Assembly: GCA_934454435.1 (NCBI GenBank)
Contig: CAKSGA010000052.1
Location: forward strand, 1-15,971
Direction: 5' to 3'
Source of the DNA: an uncultured Oscillospiraceae bacterium
GTDB lineage: Bacteria; Bacillota; Clostridia; Oscillospirales; Ruminococcaceae
DNA length: 15,971 nt
Positions within the stretch are counted from its first letter, which is position 1. Every line of letters begins with the position of its first letter. The notes beneath the pieces are model-generated. The model was given only the letters and a program-made list of their open reading frames with translations, made no database searches and had not been told where the DNA came from. This document shows, in pieces, positions 1 to 6,689 of this stretch. A program made the translations under genes and the position numbers.

Positions 1-393
1 GGCTCGGTGTATGCGGGTGTTTCCGCTGCGGGCTCTGTATAAGCCGGAGCTTCGTAAGCGGGCTCGGTATATGCAGGAGTTTCCGCTGCGGGCTCAGTAT
101 ATGCGGGTGTTTCCGCTGCGGGCTCTGTATAAGCCGGAGCTTCGTAAGCAGGCTCGGTGTATGCGGGTGTTTCCGCTGCGGGCTCTGTATAGGCAGGAGC
201 TTCGTAAGCGGGCTCGGTATATGCGGGAGCTTCTTCCACTGCGGGCTCAGTGTAAGCCGGAGCTTCGTAAGCGGGCTCGGTATATGCAGGAGTTTCCGCT
301 GCGGGCTCTGTATAGGCAGGAGCTTCGTAAGCGGGCTCGGTGTATGCGGGCGTTTCCGATGCGGGCGCTGTATAAGCCGGAGCGTCAATGCTG
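1..393 (-). repeat. 30-bp in-frame tandem repeat, 13 visible copies
   Basis: Thirteen head-to-tail units fill positions 1-393: twelve of 30 bp and one of 33 bp (211-243). On the plus strand each begins GGCTC/GGCTCT and codes on the minus strand for PAYTEP plus a four-residue tail, AAET or AYEA. The two tails mostly alternate, so a 60-bp superunit is visible (for example 1-60 and 121-180). The AAET-type units at 1-30 and 151-180 are identical. The 33-bp unit adds one codon and gives AVEEA. The last unit (364-393) is degenerate. Every length change is a multiple of three, so the reading frame is kept. The array continues past the left edge. Confidence 0.95.
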
Positions 394-1166
394 ATATCAT
401 CGAGGTGATGTTCGAGCTCAACAGGAACGTCAGGCTCTGACATCTCGCCGCCGTTGATAACGGGCAGACCGCTTTCGGAGAGGAACTGGGTCTCGGGCAT
501 TCCTGCTTCCATGGAGAAATCGTCCACACGGCGTGCGAAAGGTTCGGGCTCGGGAACTGCAGGAGCGGGCTCCTGAACAGGCTCGGGCTGGCGCACGGGG
601 GCGCTTATCGCCGGCATGTCGCTGGCAGTGGAGTTGAGGTTTGCGAACTGCTGGTTGAGCGCTTCGATCTCGCTGTTGAGATCTCCGCCGCCGAAACCGC
701 CAACGCCGCCTACTCCACCCTGAATTGCAGGGTCGTTGTAGGAGATACCGCCGCTGAAAGAGTCCCCGCCGAGAGAGTCCCCGCCAATGCCGGAGCTGAT
801 GCCATTATTGTTGACGAAATTGTCGATCTGTGCGATGTCGCTGTCGGAGATACCGTTGAGATCTCCCCCCAGAGGGTCGGAGTTCACAAGGGGAACGCCG
901 CTGTTGGTGGGACCGTTGCCGGCAAGCTTCATGCCGCACTTCTCGCAGAATTCGGTGGATTTCTGCATTCTCATGCCGCAGGTGGGGCAGTATACGAGGG
1001 TGCCCTCATCGCTGCCGATCGGCTGGATACCCGGCATTTCAGCTCCCTGCTGTGCCTCGGGCTGCTGAGCTTCCTGTTCGTCCTGCTCGGGCGGTACCGG
1101 AGTTCCGCATTCAACGCAGAACTGATATCCACGTATCAGCTTCTTGCCGCAGTTTTCACAATACAT
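1..1166 (-). CDS. Zinc-ribbon protein with decapeptide tandem repeats (partial, runs off left edge)
   Basis: The frame is open from an ATG at 1166 to the window edge, giving 388 visible codons and no stop, so the C-terminus is missing. Two short zinc ribbons lie at the N-terminus: C3xxC6/C17xxC20 and C60xxC63/C74xxC77. Next come a Gly/Asn/Ser-rich linker (about 85-165), a Pro/Glu-rich stretch (190-210) and, from about residue 263, repeats of the type PAYTEPAAET / PAYTEPAYEA. The start is supported by GGGAGG six bases upstream of the ATG and by a good promoter at 1239-1267. Clostridial proteins built as zinc ribbon, disordered linker and C-terminal membrane or folded domain are common, and the small protein at 1392-1883 follows that plan. 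What the ribbons bind and where the protein acts cannot be told from this part. The repeats suggest an extended, disordered spacer. Gene presence is secure; function is unknown. Confidence 0.88.
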   Translation of the reverse strand, partial: MYCENCGKKLIRGYQFCVECGTPVPPEQDEQEAQQPEAQQGAEMPGIQPIGSDEGTLVYCPTCGMRMQKSTEFCEKCGMKLAGNGPTNSGVPLVNSDPLGGDLNGISDSDIAQIDNFVNNNGISSGIGGDSLGGDSFSGGISYNDPAIQGGVGGVGGFGGGDLNSEIEALNQQFANLNSTASDMPAISAPVRQPEPVQEPAPAVPEPEPFARRVDDFSMEAGMPETQFLSESGLPVINGGEMSEPDVPVELEHHLDDISIDAPAYTAPASETPAYTEPAYEAPAYTEPAAETPAYTEPAYEAPAYTEPAVEEAPAYTEPAYEAPAYTEPAAETPAYTEPAYEAPAYTEPAAETPAYTEPAAETPAYTEPAYEAPAYTEPAAETPAYTE

Positions 1167-1238
1167 TATATAAGCCTCCCAATTGGTTACTTTTATCTTC
1201 AAAAACAATAGTCCCTGAAAAAAGAATTATCCAAATTA

Positions 1239-1267
1239 AGTATACTATACAACCCACAAAAAGTCAA
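1239..1267 (-). promoter_or_regulatory. Sigma-A-type promoter of the repeat zinc-ribbon gene
   Basis: Read on the minus strand, TTGACT (1267-1262) and TATACT (1244-1239) are separated by exactly 17 bp, each with one mismatch to consensus. Transcription should start near 1232, leaving a leader of about 65 nt before the ATG at 1166. Confidence 0.72.
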
Positions 1268-1333
1268 CTTGATATCATGAAAATTGGTAAAATAAAATAA
1301 TCCCGCCGCAGAGTTTTTGTGCATAATCCTATG

Positions 1334-1363
1334 AAAAAAACCACGGGGGCTTCCCGTGGTTTT
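1334..1363 (-). terminator. Rho-independent terminator after the small zinc-ribbon gene
   Basis: A perfect 7-bp stem CCACGGG/CCCGTGG (1341-1347 and 1353-1359) with a 5-nt loop is followed on the minus strand by seven Ts (1340-1334). It lies about 30 bp beyond the TGA of the gene at 1392-1883 and probably ends the glycosylase/zinc-ribbon transcript. Confidence 0.85.
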
Positions 1364-1391
1364 CGTGGTTTCGTTTACATTACATTTACTG

Positions 1392-1883
1392 TCAGAGTAT
1401 CGCCGAGAAATACAGCGCCGCAAAAACTCCCGCCGCCATAGCCATTATACCCGTAGTGACAAGGCAGAGCGCTATATGCGCCCCCGTGTAGAACTTCTTC
1501 GGATTCCCGGTGTCCTCCGGGACGTCCTTTATCGGGACCTCAGCGCCGAACACCGGGCCTGGCTTCTTTTCGTCCAGAGGCTTAGCCTGGGGCTGGGGAG
1601 CCTCCGCAGAAGCCTGCGTGAACTGTATCCCCTCCGACCTGCCGTACTGCACTGAGCTTCCCTGGGGAACAGACGTGTTCGACTGGGGAGTCTGTACCTC
1701 ATTCGGAACAAAACCGGTCTGCGCCGTTTCCGTGGAGCTCTCCTGAGCAGGCTGGGCCGCAGGTGTCAGCACCGGTTCCCTGACCTCATGGGTCTGCCCG
1801 GGGAGCGGGTCCAGCCTGGCGCCGCACCAGGTGCAGAATGAGCTGTTGTCCTCTATTTTCTTGCCGCACATATTACAGAACAT
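1392..1883 (-). CDS. Small zinc-ribbon protein with C-terminal membrane anchor
   Basis: This 163-residue protein starts with a zinc ribbon (C3xxC6 and C17xxC20, with GKKI and FCTWCGARL around them). A low-complexity linker rich in Gln, Pro, Thr and Ser follows (about residues 25-115), then one hydrophobic helix at the very C-terminus (about 136-162, IALCLVTTGIMAMAAGVF). The likely form is a tail-anchored membrane protein with its ribbon in the cytoplasm. The ATG at 1883 has AAAGGAAG about eight bases upstream. It lies only 24 bp behind the glycosylase stop, so the two are probably co-transcribed, and a terminator follows at 1334-1363. The zinc ribbon and linker resemble those of the neighbouring gene at 1-1166. 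No enzymatic function can be inferred. Confidence 0.85.
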   Translation of the reverse strand: MFCNMCGKKIEDNSSFCTWCGARLDPLPGQTHEVREPVLTPAAQPAQESSTETAQTGFVPNEVQTPQSNTSVPQGSSVQYGRSEGIQFTQASAEAPQPQAKPLDEKKPGPVFGAEVPIKDVPEDTGNPKKFYTGAHIALCLVTTGIMAMAAGVFAALYFSAIL

Positions 1884-1907
1884 AATTATACTTCCTTTCG
1901 CAAACGG

Positions 1908-2717
1908 TCAGACGACCGACAGATTTCTTACGTAATCGAACAGGTACTGCTGGGCTATGCCCTCGATACCCTTCGTGCATTCCGGAAGCCCTCCGGGATA
2001 GTACTGCGCCATTATCCGCTTGACCCATACGTCCTTCGGGAATGCGTCGGTCTTGTGGAATGCGAACAGCAGCACGCAGTCCGCCACCTTGTCGCCTACG
2101 CCGGTTATGAGCTTGAGCTCCTCCCGGGCTTCTGCGAGGGGCAGCCGGTCTATGCGGTCGAAGTCCACTATACCGGCGCCGACCTTTTCCACGGCGTCCA
2201 CGATATATCGTGCCCGGAACCCCGCACGCAGCGGTGCCAGGTCCTCCGGGGTCAGCCCGGACATCTGCTCCCGGGTCGGAAATGCGTACACGCCGCCGAT
2301 GTCCGTCCCGAAGCCCTCGCACAGCCGTTCGATTATACCGGCGATACGGGGGATATTGTTGTTCTGGCTGATGATGAAGCTGATCAGCGTTTCAAACGGC
2401 TCCTGCCGCAGAATACGTATCCCCGGGGAGGCTGCGCAGGCGGTGCCGAGCATTTCGTCCGCCGAAAGGGTGCGAATGCAGGCGGCGTAGTCGGTTCCAA
2501 GGTCAAAGTAATTCTCCCAGAACGGTATGTCCTGCTCCTGAATGTCGTGGAGGGTGACGTCGCTGCCGTGCTGCGACAGGGTGAGGGGTCTGCCCCCGGC
2601 AACGCCGGTGAACACGCCGTTTTCCCCCTCTTTCCAGCGGAAGCACTGACCGCAGAGGAAAGTCCGCCGGATATCAAAATTTTCGTTATGTATTACGTGA
2701 TCCATAAAAATTTTCAC
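1908..2717 (-). CDS. OGG1-type 8-oxoguanine DNA glycosylase/lyase
   Basis: Base-excision repair enzyme of the HhH-GPD superfamily, OGG1 branch. The family removes 8-oxoguanine from DNA and nicks the strand through a lysine Schiff base. Visible hallmarks over 269 residues: GQCFRW at 23-28 in the N-terminal domain, SFIISQNNN at 113-121, and the helix-hairpin-helix LITGVGDKVADC with the candidate catalytic Lys210, then FPKDVW with the activating Asp229. The usual order of domains and the length fit the family. Two starts are possible: GTG at 2717, five bases behind AAGGGG, or ATG at 2705, about 16 bases behind it. The GTG fits the ribosome site better. A promoter lies at 2742-2770. The small zinc-ribbon gene follows after 24 bp. 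Confidence 0.93.
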   Translation of the reverse strand: MKIFMDHVIHNENFDIRRTFLCGQCFRWKEGENGVFTGVAGGRPLTLSQHGSDVTLHDIQEQDIPFWENYFDLGTDYAACIRTLSADEMLGTACAASPGIRILRQEPFETLISFIISQNNNIPRIAGIIERLCEGFGTDIGGVYAFPTREQMSGLTPEDLAPLRAGFRARYIVDAVEKVGAGIVDFDRIDRLPLAEAREELKLITGVGDKVADCVLLFAFHKTDAFPKDVWVKRIMAQYYPGGLPECTKGIEGIAQQYLFDYVRNLSVV

Positions 2718-2741
2718 AAAACCCCTTGATAATTTGTCTTA

Positions 2742-2770
2742 ATTATAATACAATAGAAGTATAATTTCAA
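2742..2770 (-). promoter_or_regulatory. Promoter of the DNA glycosylase gene
   Basis: Minus strand: TTGAAA (2770-2765), a 17-bp spacer and a consensus TATAAT (2747-2742), with a start expected near 2735, about 18 bases before the GTG. The element AATTATA (2741-2747) and its inverse TATAATT (2760-2766) form an inverted repeat inside this divergent intergenic region. Confidence 0.75.
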
Positions 2771-2843
2771 GGGCATGCGCTGTTTTTTCAGAGATTTTTC
2801 ATATTTTGAACGTAATCATGTCGTATAACTGAAAGGAGCTTCA

Positions 2844-3548
2844 ATGAGAGAAAGCATACTTACCATACCGATAAACGAAGTGTTCGAGCCCCGGGAAGGC
2901 TGTCCCATCTGCGCCATGCGCAACACTGTGGAGCAGCACATCAGCGAGTACATAATGGGCGCTGCGATGATGGAGCCGGACGTCCGCATGGAAACCAACC
3001 GCCTGGGCTTCTGCCACACGCACTTCAACCTGCTGATGAAGCAGAACAACCGCCTGTCGCTGGGGCTCATGCTGAACACCTACCTCGGCACCCTGCGTGG
3101 GGAGATATTCGAGAAGAAGAGCATATTCTTCTCCAAGGGAGCCAAGGCGAAGAAGTGCAGCGAGATAGAGAACACCTGCTTCGTATGCAGCAAGGTGGAC
3201 TGGGGCGTGGAGCACATGCTGGACACGGTGTTCACGATGTTCCGGGATGACGCAAAGTTCCGCAGCCTGTACAGCTCGCAGGAGTACATCTGCATACCGC
3301 ATTATAACCTGATGATGTCCCACGTGCAGTCGAAGCTCGCAAAGCCTGACCAGAAGCCGTTCATCGAAGCCACCGACCGTCTGGTGGAGAATTACATAAA
3401 GTCCCTTAACAGCGACATCAATGAGTTCTGCAACAGCTTTGACTACCGCAACGCCGGGAAGCTCCACAACGAGGACATGGAGCACGTAAGGAATTCGATA
3501 GAGCGTGCAGTGGAGTTCCTGACGTCCCGCAAGCCGGACACGAAATAA
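2844..3548 (+). CDS. DUF6062-like protein with two Cys/His half-site pairs
   Basis: This 234-residue soluble protein starts at an ATG preceded by GAAAGGAG with ideal spacing. It resembles the clostridial DUF6062 family, whose function I do not know. Its Cys/His layout is regular: C20xxC23 followed by C57xxH60, then C112xxC115 followed by C150xxH153, which suggests two similar metal sites. The remainder looks mainly helical and charged, with no membrane segment or signal peptide. It is the first gene of a plus-strand operon: the tsaD TTG starts 21 bp after its stop. I found no convincing sigma-A promoter in the 126 bp upstream. Family assignment is from memory of the motif pattern and is moderately sure; the coding call is secure. 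Confidence 0.85.
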   Translation: MRESILTIPINEVFEPREGCPICAMRNTVEQHISEYIMGAAMMEPDVRMETNRLGFCHTHFNLLMKQNNRLSLGLMLNTYLGTLRGEIFEKKSIFFSKGAKAKKCSEIENTCFVCSKVDWGVEHMLDTVFTMFRDDAKFRSLYSSQEYICIPHYNLMMSHVQSKLAKPDQKPFIEATDRLVENYIKSLNSDINEFCNSFDYRNAGKLHNEDMEHVRNSIERAVEFLTSRKPDTK

Positions 3549-3569
3549 ACTACCCCAGGAGGGAAAACA

Positions 3570-4583
3570 TTGGATATTTTAGCGATAGAGAGCAGCTGCG
3601 ATGAAACCGCCGCTGCCGTGATACGTGACGGACGTGAGATAATCTCATCAGTAGTCGCAACACAGATAGAAGAACACAAGCTGTACGGCGGAGTAGTGCC
3701 GGAGATAGCCAGCCGCCGTCACTGCGAGAGCATAGTCGGAGTAGTTCAGGAAGCTCTGGACAAAGCGGGAATGAAAGCGCAGGACGTTGACGCAATAGCG
3801 GTCAGCTTCGCCCCGGGGCTTATAGGAGCGCTGCTGGTGGGCGTGAATTTCGCCAAGGGACTTGCGCTCGCCCTGGATAAGCCGCTGATACCGGTACACC
3901 ATATCCGGGGTCATATCGCTGCGAATTACCTCGCACACCCGGAGCTGGAGCCGCCGTATCTCTGCCTGGTGGCGTCCGGCTCCCACAGCCACATAGTTAA
4001 GGTCAACAGCTGGACGGACTTTGAAACGATAGGCCAGACCGTGGACGACGCAGCCGGCGAAGCATTCGACAAGGCGGCAAGGGCGATGGGGTACCCCTAT
4101 CCCGGCGGGGTCCACATAGACCGTGCGGCGCAGAGCGGCGACCGGAAGAAGTACCAGCTCCCGCACCCGCACACCGCAAACCCATATGACTTCAGCTTCT
4201 CGGGACTAAAGACCGCCGTGATAAACCTCATACATAATGCAGGCCAGAAAGGCGAGGAGATAGACGTGAACAGCCTTGCGGCGTGCTTCCAGTATACCGT
4301 GGCGGATATTCTGACCCAGAAGTTCATCTCTGCGGCAAAGGAAAGCGGCTTCAAGACCCTTGCACTTGCGGGGGGAGTTGCAGCGAATTCCGGGCTTCGG
4401 AGCATGCTCCGGCAGCGTGCTGACTACAACCACATGAAGGTCTACTATCCGCCGATAGAGCTCTGCGGCGACAATGCGGCGATGATAGGCTGCCAGGCTT
4501 ATTATGAGTTCCAGGCGGGGCACGTTGCGGGTACTGACCTCAACGCAGTCGCCACCATGCGTCTGGATAAAGTCACCTGGTAA
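3570..4583 (+). CDS. tsaD: tRNA N6-adenosine threonylcarbamoyltransferase TsaD
   Basis: TsaD transfers the threonylcarbamoyl group from threonylcarbamoyl-AMP to A37 of ANN-decoding tRNAs, forming t6A with TsaB and TsaE in the cytoplasm. The protein is 337 residues, matching the E. coli length. Visible motifs are IESSCDET at 6-13, the metal-binding pair H111 and H115 in HHIRGH, the nucleotide-site segment AGGVAANSG, and GDNAAMIG near the C-terminus. The start is TTG, chosen because AGGAGGG lies six bases upstream and the N-terminus then aligns with the family. It sits between the DUF6062-like gene and the kinase gene with gaps of 21 and 9 bp, so all are likely one transcript. tsaB and tsaE are not in this window. 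Confidence 0.97.
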   Translation: MDILAIESSCDETAAAVIRDGREIISSVVATQIEEHKLYGGVVPEIASRRHCESIVGVVQEALDKAGMKAQDVDAIAVSFAPGLIGALLVGVNFAKGLALALDKPLIPVHHIRGHIAANYLAHPELEPPYLCLVASGSHSHIVKVNSWTDFETIGQTVDDAAGEAFDKAARAMGYPYPGGVHIDRAAQSGDRKKYQLPHPHTANPYDFSFSGLKTAVINLIHNAGQKGEEIDVNSLAACFQYTVADILTQKFISAAKESGFKTLALAGGVAANSGLRSMLRQRADYNHMKVYYPPIELCGDNAAMIGCQAYYEFQAGHVAGTDLNAVATMRLDKVTW

Positions 4584-4592
4584 GGAGCTCAT

Positions 4593-5105
4593 ATGAAGAA
4601 TATCATACTTATAGGAATGCCCGGCTGCGGGAAGTCCACCATCGGGGTGCTGCTTGCAAAGACGATGGGCTTCCGCTTTATCGACACGGACATCACCATA
4701 CAGGATCGCACCGGAATGCTTTTACAGCAGATAATCGACAGAAAGGGACTGGACTGGTTCTGTATCGAAGAGGAGCGGGCTATAATGTCCGTTGAGGAGA
4801 ACGGCGGCTGCGTTATCGCCACCGGCGGAAGCGCCGTGTATTCCCGCAGCGCAATGCTGTATCTCAAGGAGCACGGCTACGTGTATTACCTCTCCCTGCC
4901 GGTGGAGCAGGTGGAAAAACGCCTGCACAACATCAGGACCCGTGGCATAGCGATGCGCCCCGGCGACTCCATCGAGGACGTATTCCGCCGCCGCAGGAAG
5001 CTGTACGAGGAGTACGCAGACATAACGGTGGACTGCTCCGGCAAGTCCATTGAAGAGATAGTCGGAGAGATAGCGGGCGAGCACGCCCTTATCGGCGGCA
5101 AGTGA
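4593..5105 (+). CDS. Shikimate-kinase-like P-loop kinase
   Basis: A 170-residue P-loop kinase of the shikimate kinase fold. The Walker A loop is GMPGCGKST at 8-16, the substrate/Mg aspartates are in FIDTD (D31, D33), the shikimate-type glycine motif is ATGGSAV at 76-82, and the lid region holds RGIAMRPG with a later RRKLYEEYAD. The family reaction is ATP-dependent 3-phosphorylation of shikimate in aromatic amino acid synthesis. However, the segment where shikimate kinases carry the substrate-binding Arg (FR..E) reads WFCIEE here, with Cys57 in that place. It therefore may be a paralogue with another substrate, and I give no gene symbol. The ATG follows GGAG that overlaps the tsaD stop region (TAAGGAG). 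The downstream protease gene follows at 5120. Confidence 0.88.
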   Translation: MKNIILIGMPGCGKSTIGVLLAKTMGFRFIDTDITIQDRTGMLLQQIIDRKGLDWFCIEEERAIMSVEENGGCVIATGGSAVYSRSAMLYLKEHGYVYYLSLPVEQVEKRLHNIRTRGIAMRPGDSIEDVFRRRRKLYEEYADITVDCSGKSIEEIVGEIAGEHALIGGK

Positions 5106-5119
5106 CGAAAGGAAGCGCT

Positions 5120-6169
5120 ATGGACGAGATCATGACCAGTCCTGCAGAGCAGTCCCCCCAGCCCGACGGGCGCAGGCAGGGCTTTAAGAACGTCTGCCTG
5201 AAGCTGGGGCTGATGGTGGTGATAATATTCGTGTCCCGTGGGGTGGAGAGCCTGCTGCTTTCCCTTGCGGTGACCCGGGGAATGTTCGACGGCATCGGGG
5301 CTGACCCCGCCTACCTTATACAGACGGTGGTGAGCTTCCTGTTCCTGTACATTATCCCGATGGCGGCGACATGGCTGCTGCTGAGACCCCGGGGAATGTG
5401 CCAAAAAGTCTACACGAAGCCGAAGTATTTCGGCAGTGCGATGGGAATGTTCCCGGCGTTATACGGGCTGTCGATACTGGTGAACCTGCTTACCATGCTG
5501 GTGTCGAAGCTGTTCCAGAACACTGACCTTTACAAGTCGTTCAACACGGTGAACGAGCTGAAGCCGGACAACATGTTCTGCGCAATAGTGCTGCTGGTCC
5601 AGCTTGTGGTCATCGCCCCGCTGTTCGAGGAGTTCTGGTTCCGGGGAATGGTGATGGAGTCGCTGCGCCCCTATGGAAACGGGTTTGCGATACTGGTTTC
5701 GGGGCTGCTTTTCGGGCTGACCCATGCGAACTTCGAGCAGTTCTTCTATGCTTCTGTGCTTGGTATCTGCCTGGGGTATATTGCAGTTTCAACGCAGTCG
5801 ATAGTCACCACGACCATCATGCATGCGATGTTCAACGGCATGTCCGGAATAATGCTGCTTCTGATAACGTTTGACGATGTCGGGGAGTACCTGCTCGGCA
5901 ATACCACTGAAAAGACCCCCGGAATAGTCTGCTACCAGATATTCAGCTTTGTGATGATAATGCTGATGATAATCGGCGTGTTCATGGCGATAGCGAAGCT
6001 GCGCAGGATCAGGCGGTACAGGGTCCCCAGGGTATGGGACTATCCGGCGCACAAGCGCTGGGGCGTGTTCCTGTCGAGGTTCACGGTGATAATCGGTCTG
6101 CTTCTGGCGGCGGATACGTTCACGTTCCAGTTCGTGATAAGGACGATCTACAAGCTGCTTGTGAAATGA
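5120..6169 (+). CDS. CPBP family intramembrane metalloprotease (CAAX/Abi type)
   Basis: Integral membrane protein of 349 residues with about eight hydrophobic segments. The CPBP (Pfam Abi) signature is complete: EExxxR at 170-175 (FEEFWFRG), then FGLTHAN with H202, and HAMFN with H235 and N239. These residues form the metal-dependent active site in the family. Members cut prenylated proteins or peptides, or act in bacteriocin self-immunity and signalling; the substrate here is unknown. The chosen start is the ATG at 5120, six bases behind AAAGGA. An in-frame GTG at 5102 overlaps the kinase stop but lacks a ribosome site. This gene is last in the plus-strand operon: a new promoter begins four bases after its TGA. 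Confidence 0.92.
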   Translation: MDEIMTSPAEQSPQPDGRRQGFKNVCLKLGLMVVIIFVSRGVESLLLSLAVTRGMFDGIGADPAYLIQTVVSFLFLYIIPMAATWLLLRPRGMCQKVYTKPKYFGSAMGMFPALYGLSILVNLLTMLVSKLFQNTDLYKSFNTVNELKPDNMFCAIVLLVQLVVIAPLFEEFWFRGMVMESLRPYGNGFAILVSGLLFGLTHANFEQFFYASVLGICLGYIAVSTQSIVTTTIMHAMFNGMSGIMLLLITFDDVGEYLLGNTTEKTPGIVCYQIFSFVMIMLMIIGVFMAIAKLRRIRRYRVPRVWDYPAHKRWGVFLSRFTVIIGLLLAADTFTFQFVIRTIYKLLVK

Positions 6170-6172
6170 TAC

Positions 6173-6201
6173 TTGACACCTCCCGTTATTTGTGTTATCA
6201 T
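6173..6201 (+). promoter_or_regulatory. Strong promoter of the 6230 membrane-protein gene
   Basis: A perfect TTGACA (6173-6178), 17-bp spacer and TATCAT (6196-6201). The -35 begins four bases after the protease stop codon. Transcription should start near 6208, giving a leader of about 22 nt with the ribosome site GGGAGGTG at 6217-6224. Confidence 0.8.
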
Positions 6202-6225
6202 ATCAGTAACACAGACGGGAGGTGT
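6176..6225 (+). promoter_or_regulatory. Long inverted repeat covering promoter and ribosome site
   Basis: ACACCTCCCGT (6176-6186) pairs perfectly with ACGGGAGGTGT (6215-6225), and inside it TGTGTTA (6191-6197) pairs with TAACACA (6207-6213). Together they give 18 bp of stem around a 9-nt loop, with an unequal internal bulge (4 and 1 nt). The right arm contains the whole ribosome site of the gene at 6230. In an RNA that reads through from the protease gene the site would be buried; in RNA from the local promoter the left arm is absent. Confidence 0.72.
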
Positions 6226-6229
6226 TTCT

Positions 6230-6631
6230 ATGAGATCCGCAGGAACTTATATTTTCGACGCTGTAGTCAACATATTCGGACAGGCGGTGCTGTTTCTTAT
6301 CGGGGCGTTCATCTGCTGGGACATACTCGGAGTGGCAGCATGGGTGCTGGCTGCGGCAGGGTTCGCAGTTCTTCTTTCGGTCATGGAGCGTGGGGCTGAA
6401 TTGCGCCGTGGTGCGGACTTCCGGCACTATGTGCTGTTTTCGGTGCTCCCGGTCAATGTCATAGCGCTTGTCGCTGCCGTGGTGAGCGGAATAATTGAGC
6501 TGAACCTTTGGTTCTCCGGACCGAGAATATATCTCTACACTCCTTACTATCCGCTTATCATAGGTTTAGGTTCGATCGGTATCACCGCCTGCTTTGCGGC
6601 AGTCAACCGGCTCACAAGAAGAACAATATAA
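6230..6631 (+). CDS. Small multi-pass membrane protein of unknown function
   Basis: A 133-residue hydrophobic protein with four likely membrane helices (about 9-30, 34-50, 66-88 and 104-124), separated by short loops such as MERGAELRRGADFRHY, and a basic C-terminus (RLTRRTI). The ATG at 6230 is chosen because GGGAGGTG lies 5-6 bases upstream. The frame is open back to 6173, but the only earlier start is a TTG inside the -35 box. The gene is separately transcribed from the promoter at 6173-6201 and ends at a terminator (6640-6673). I do not recognise a family; size and topology are compatible with many small transporters or regulators. Confidence 0.8.
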   Translation: MRSAGTYIFDAVVNIFGQAVLFLIGAFICWDILGVAAWVLAAAGFAVLLSVMERGAELRRGADFRHYVLFSVLPVNVIALVAAVVSGIIELNLWFSGPRIYLYTPYYPLIIGLGSIGITACFAAVNRLTRRTI

Positions 6632-6639
6632 AAGAATAT

Positions 6640-6673
6640 GGGCTGCGAAATATCGCAGCCCACATTTGTTTTT
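6640..6673 (+). terminator. Terminator between convergent genes
   Basis: A perfect 9-bp stem GGGCTGCGA/TCGCAGCCC (6640-6648 and 6653-6661) with a 4-nt loop, followed on the plus strand by a T-rich run to 6673. It lies between the stops of the membrane-protein gene and the convergent gene at 6690-6935 and may serve both strands, because the minus side is also followed by TTCTTTTA. Confidence 0.85.
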
Positions 6674-6689
6674 GATAGAAGAACCGCCC

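Noticed and set aside
1..393. CRISPR array from the 30-bp repeats
   Set aside because: The units are head-to-tail with no spacers, keep a reading frame and code for a regular peptide inside a zinc-ribbon gene.
11..394. Plus-strand 127-residue Arg-rich frame
   Set aside because: It is the antisense reading of the tandem repeat; the minus frame has ribbons, ribosome site and promoter.
2055..2729. Plus-strand 224-residue frame opposite the glycosylase gene
   Set aside because: No ribosome site or family motif; the minus frame carries the complete HhH-GPD motifs.
2726..2749. Plus-strand promoter TTGATA...TATAAT before the DUF6062-like gene
   Set aside because: The spacer is only 12 bp; the overlapping minus-strand promoter has ideal spacing.
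5102..5119. Earlier GTG start for the CPBP protease
   Set aside because: The ribosome site AAAGGA lies downstream of that GTG and fits the ATG at 5120.
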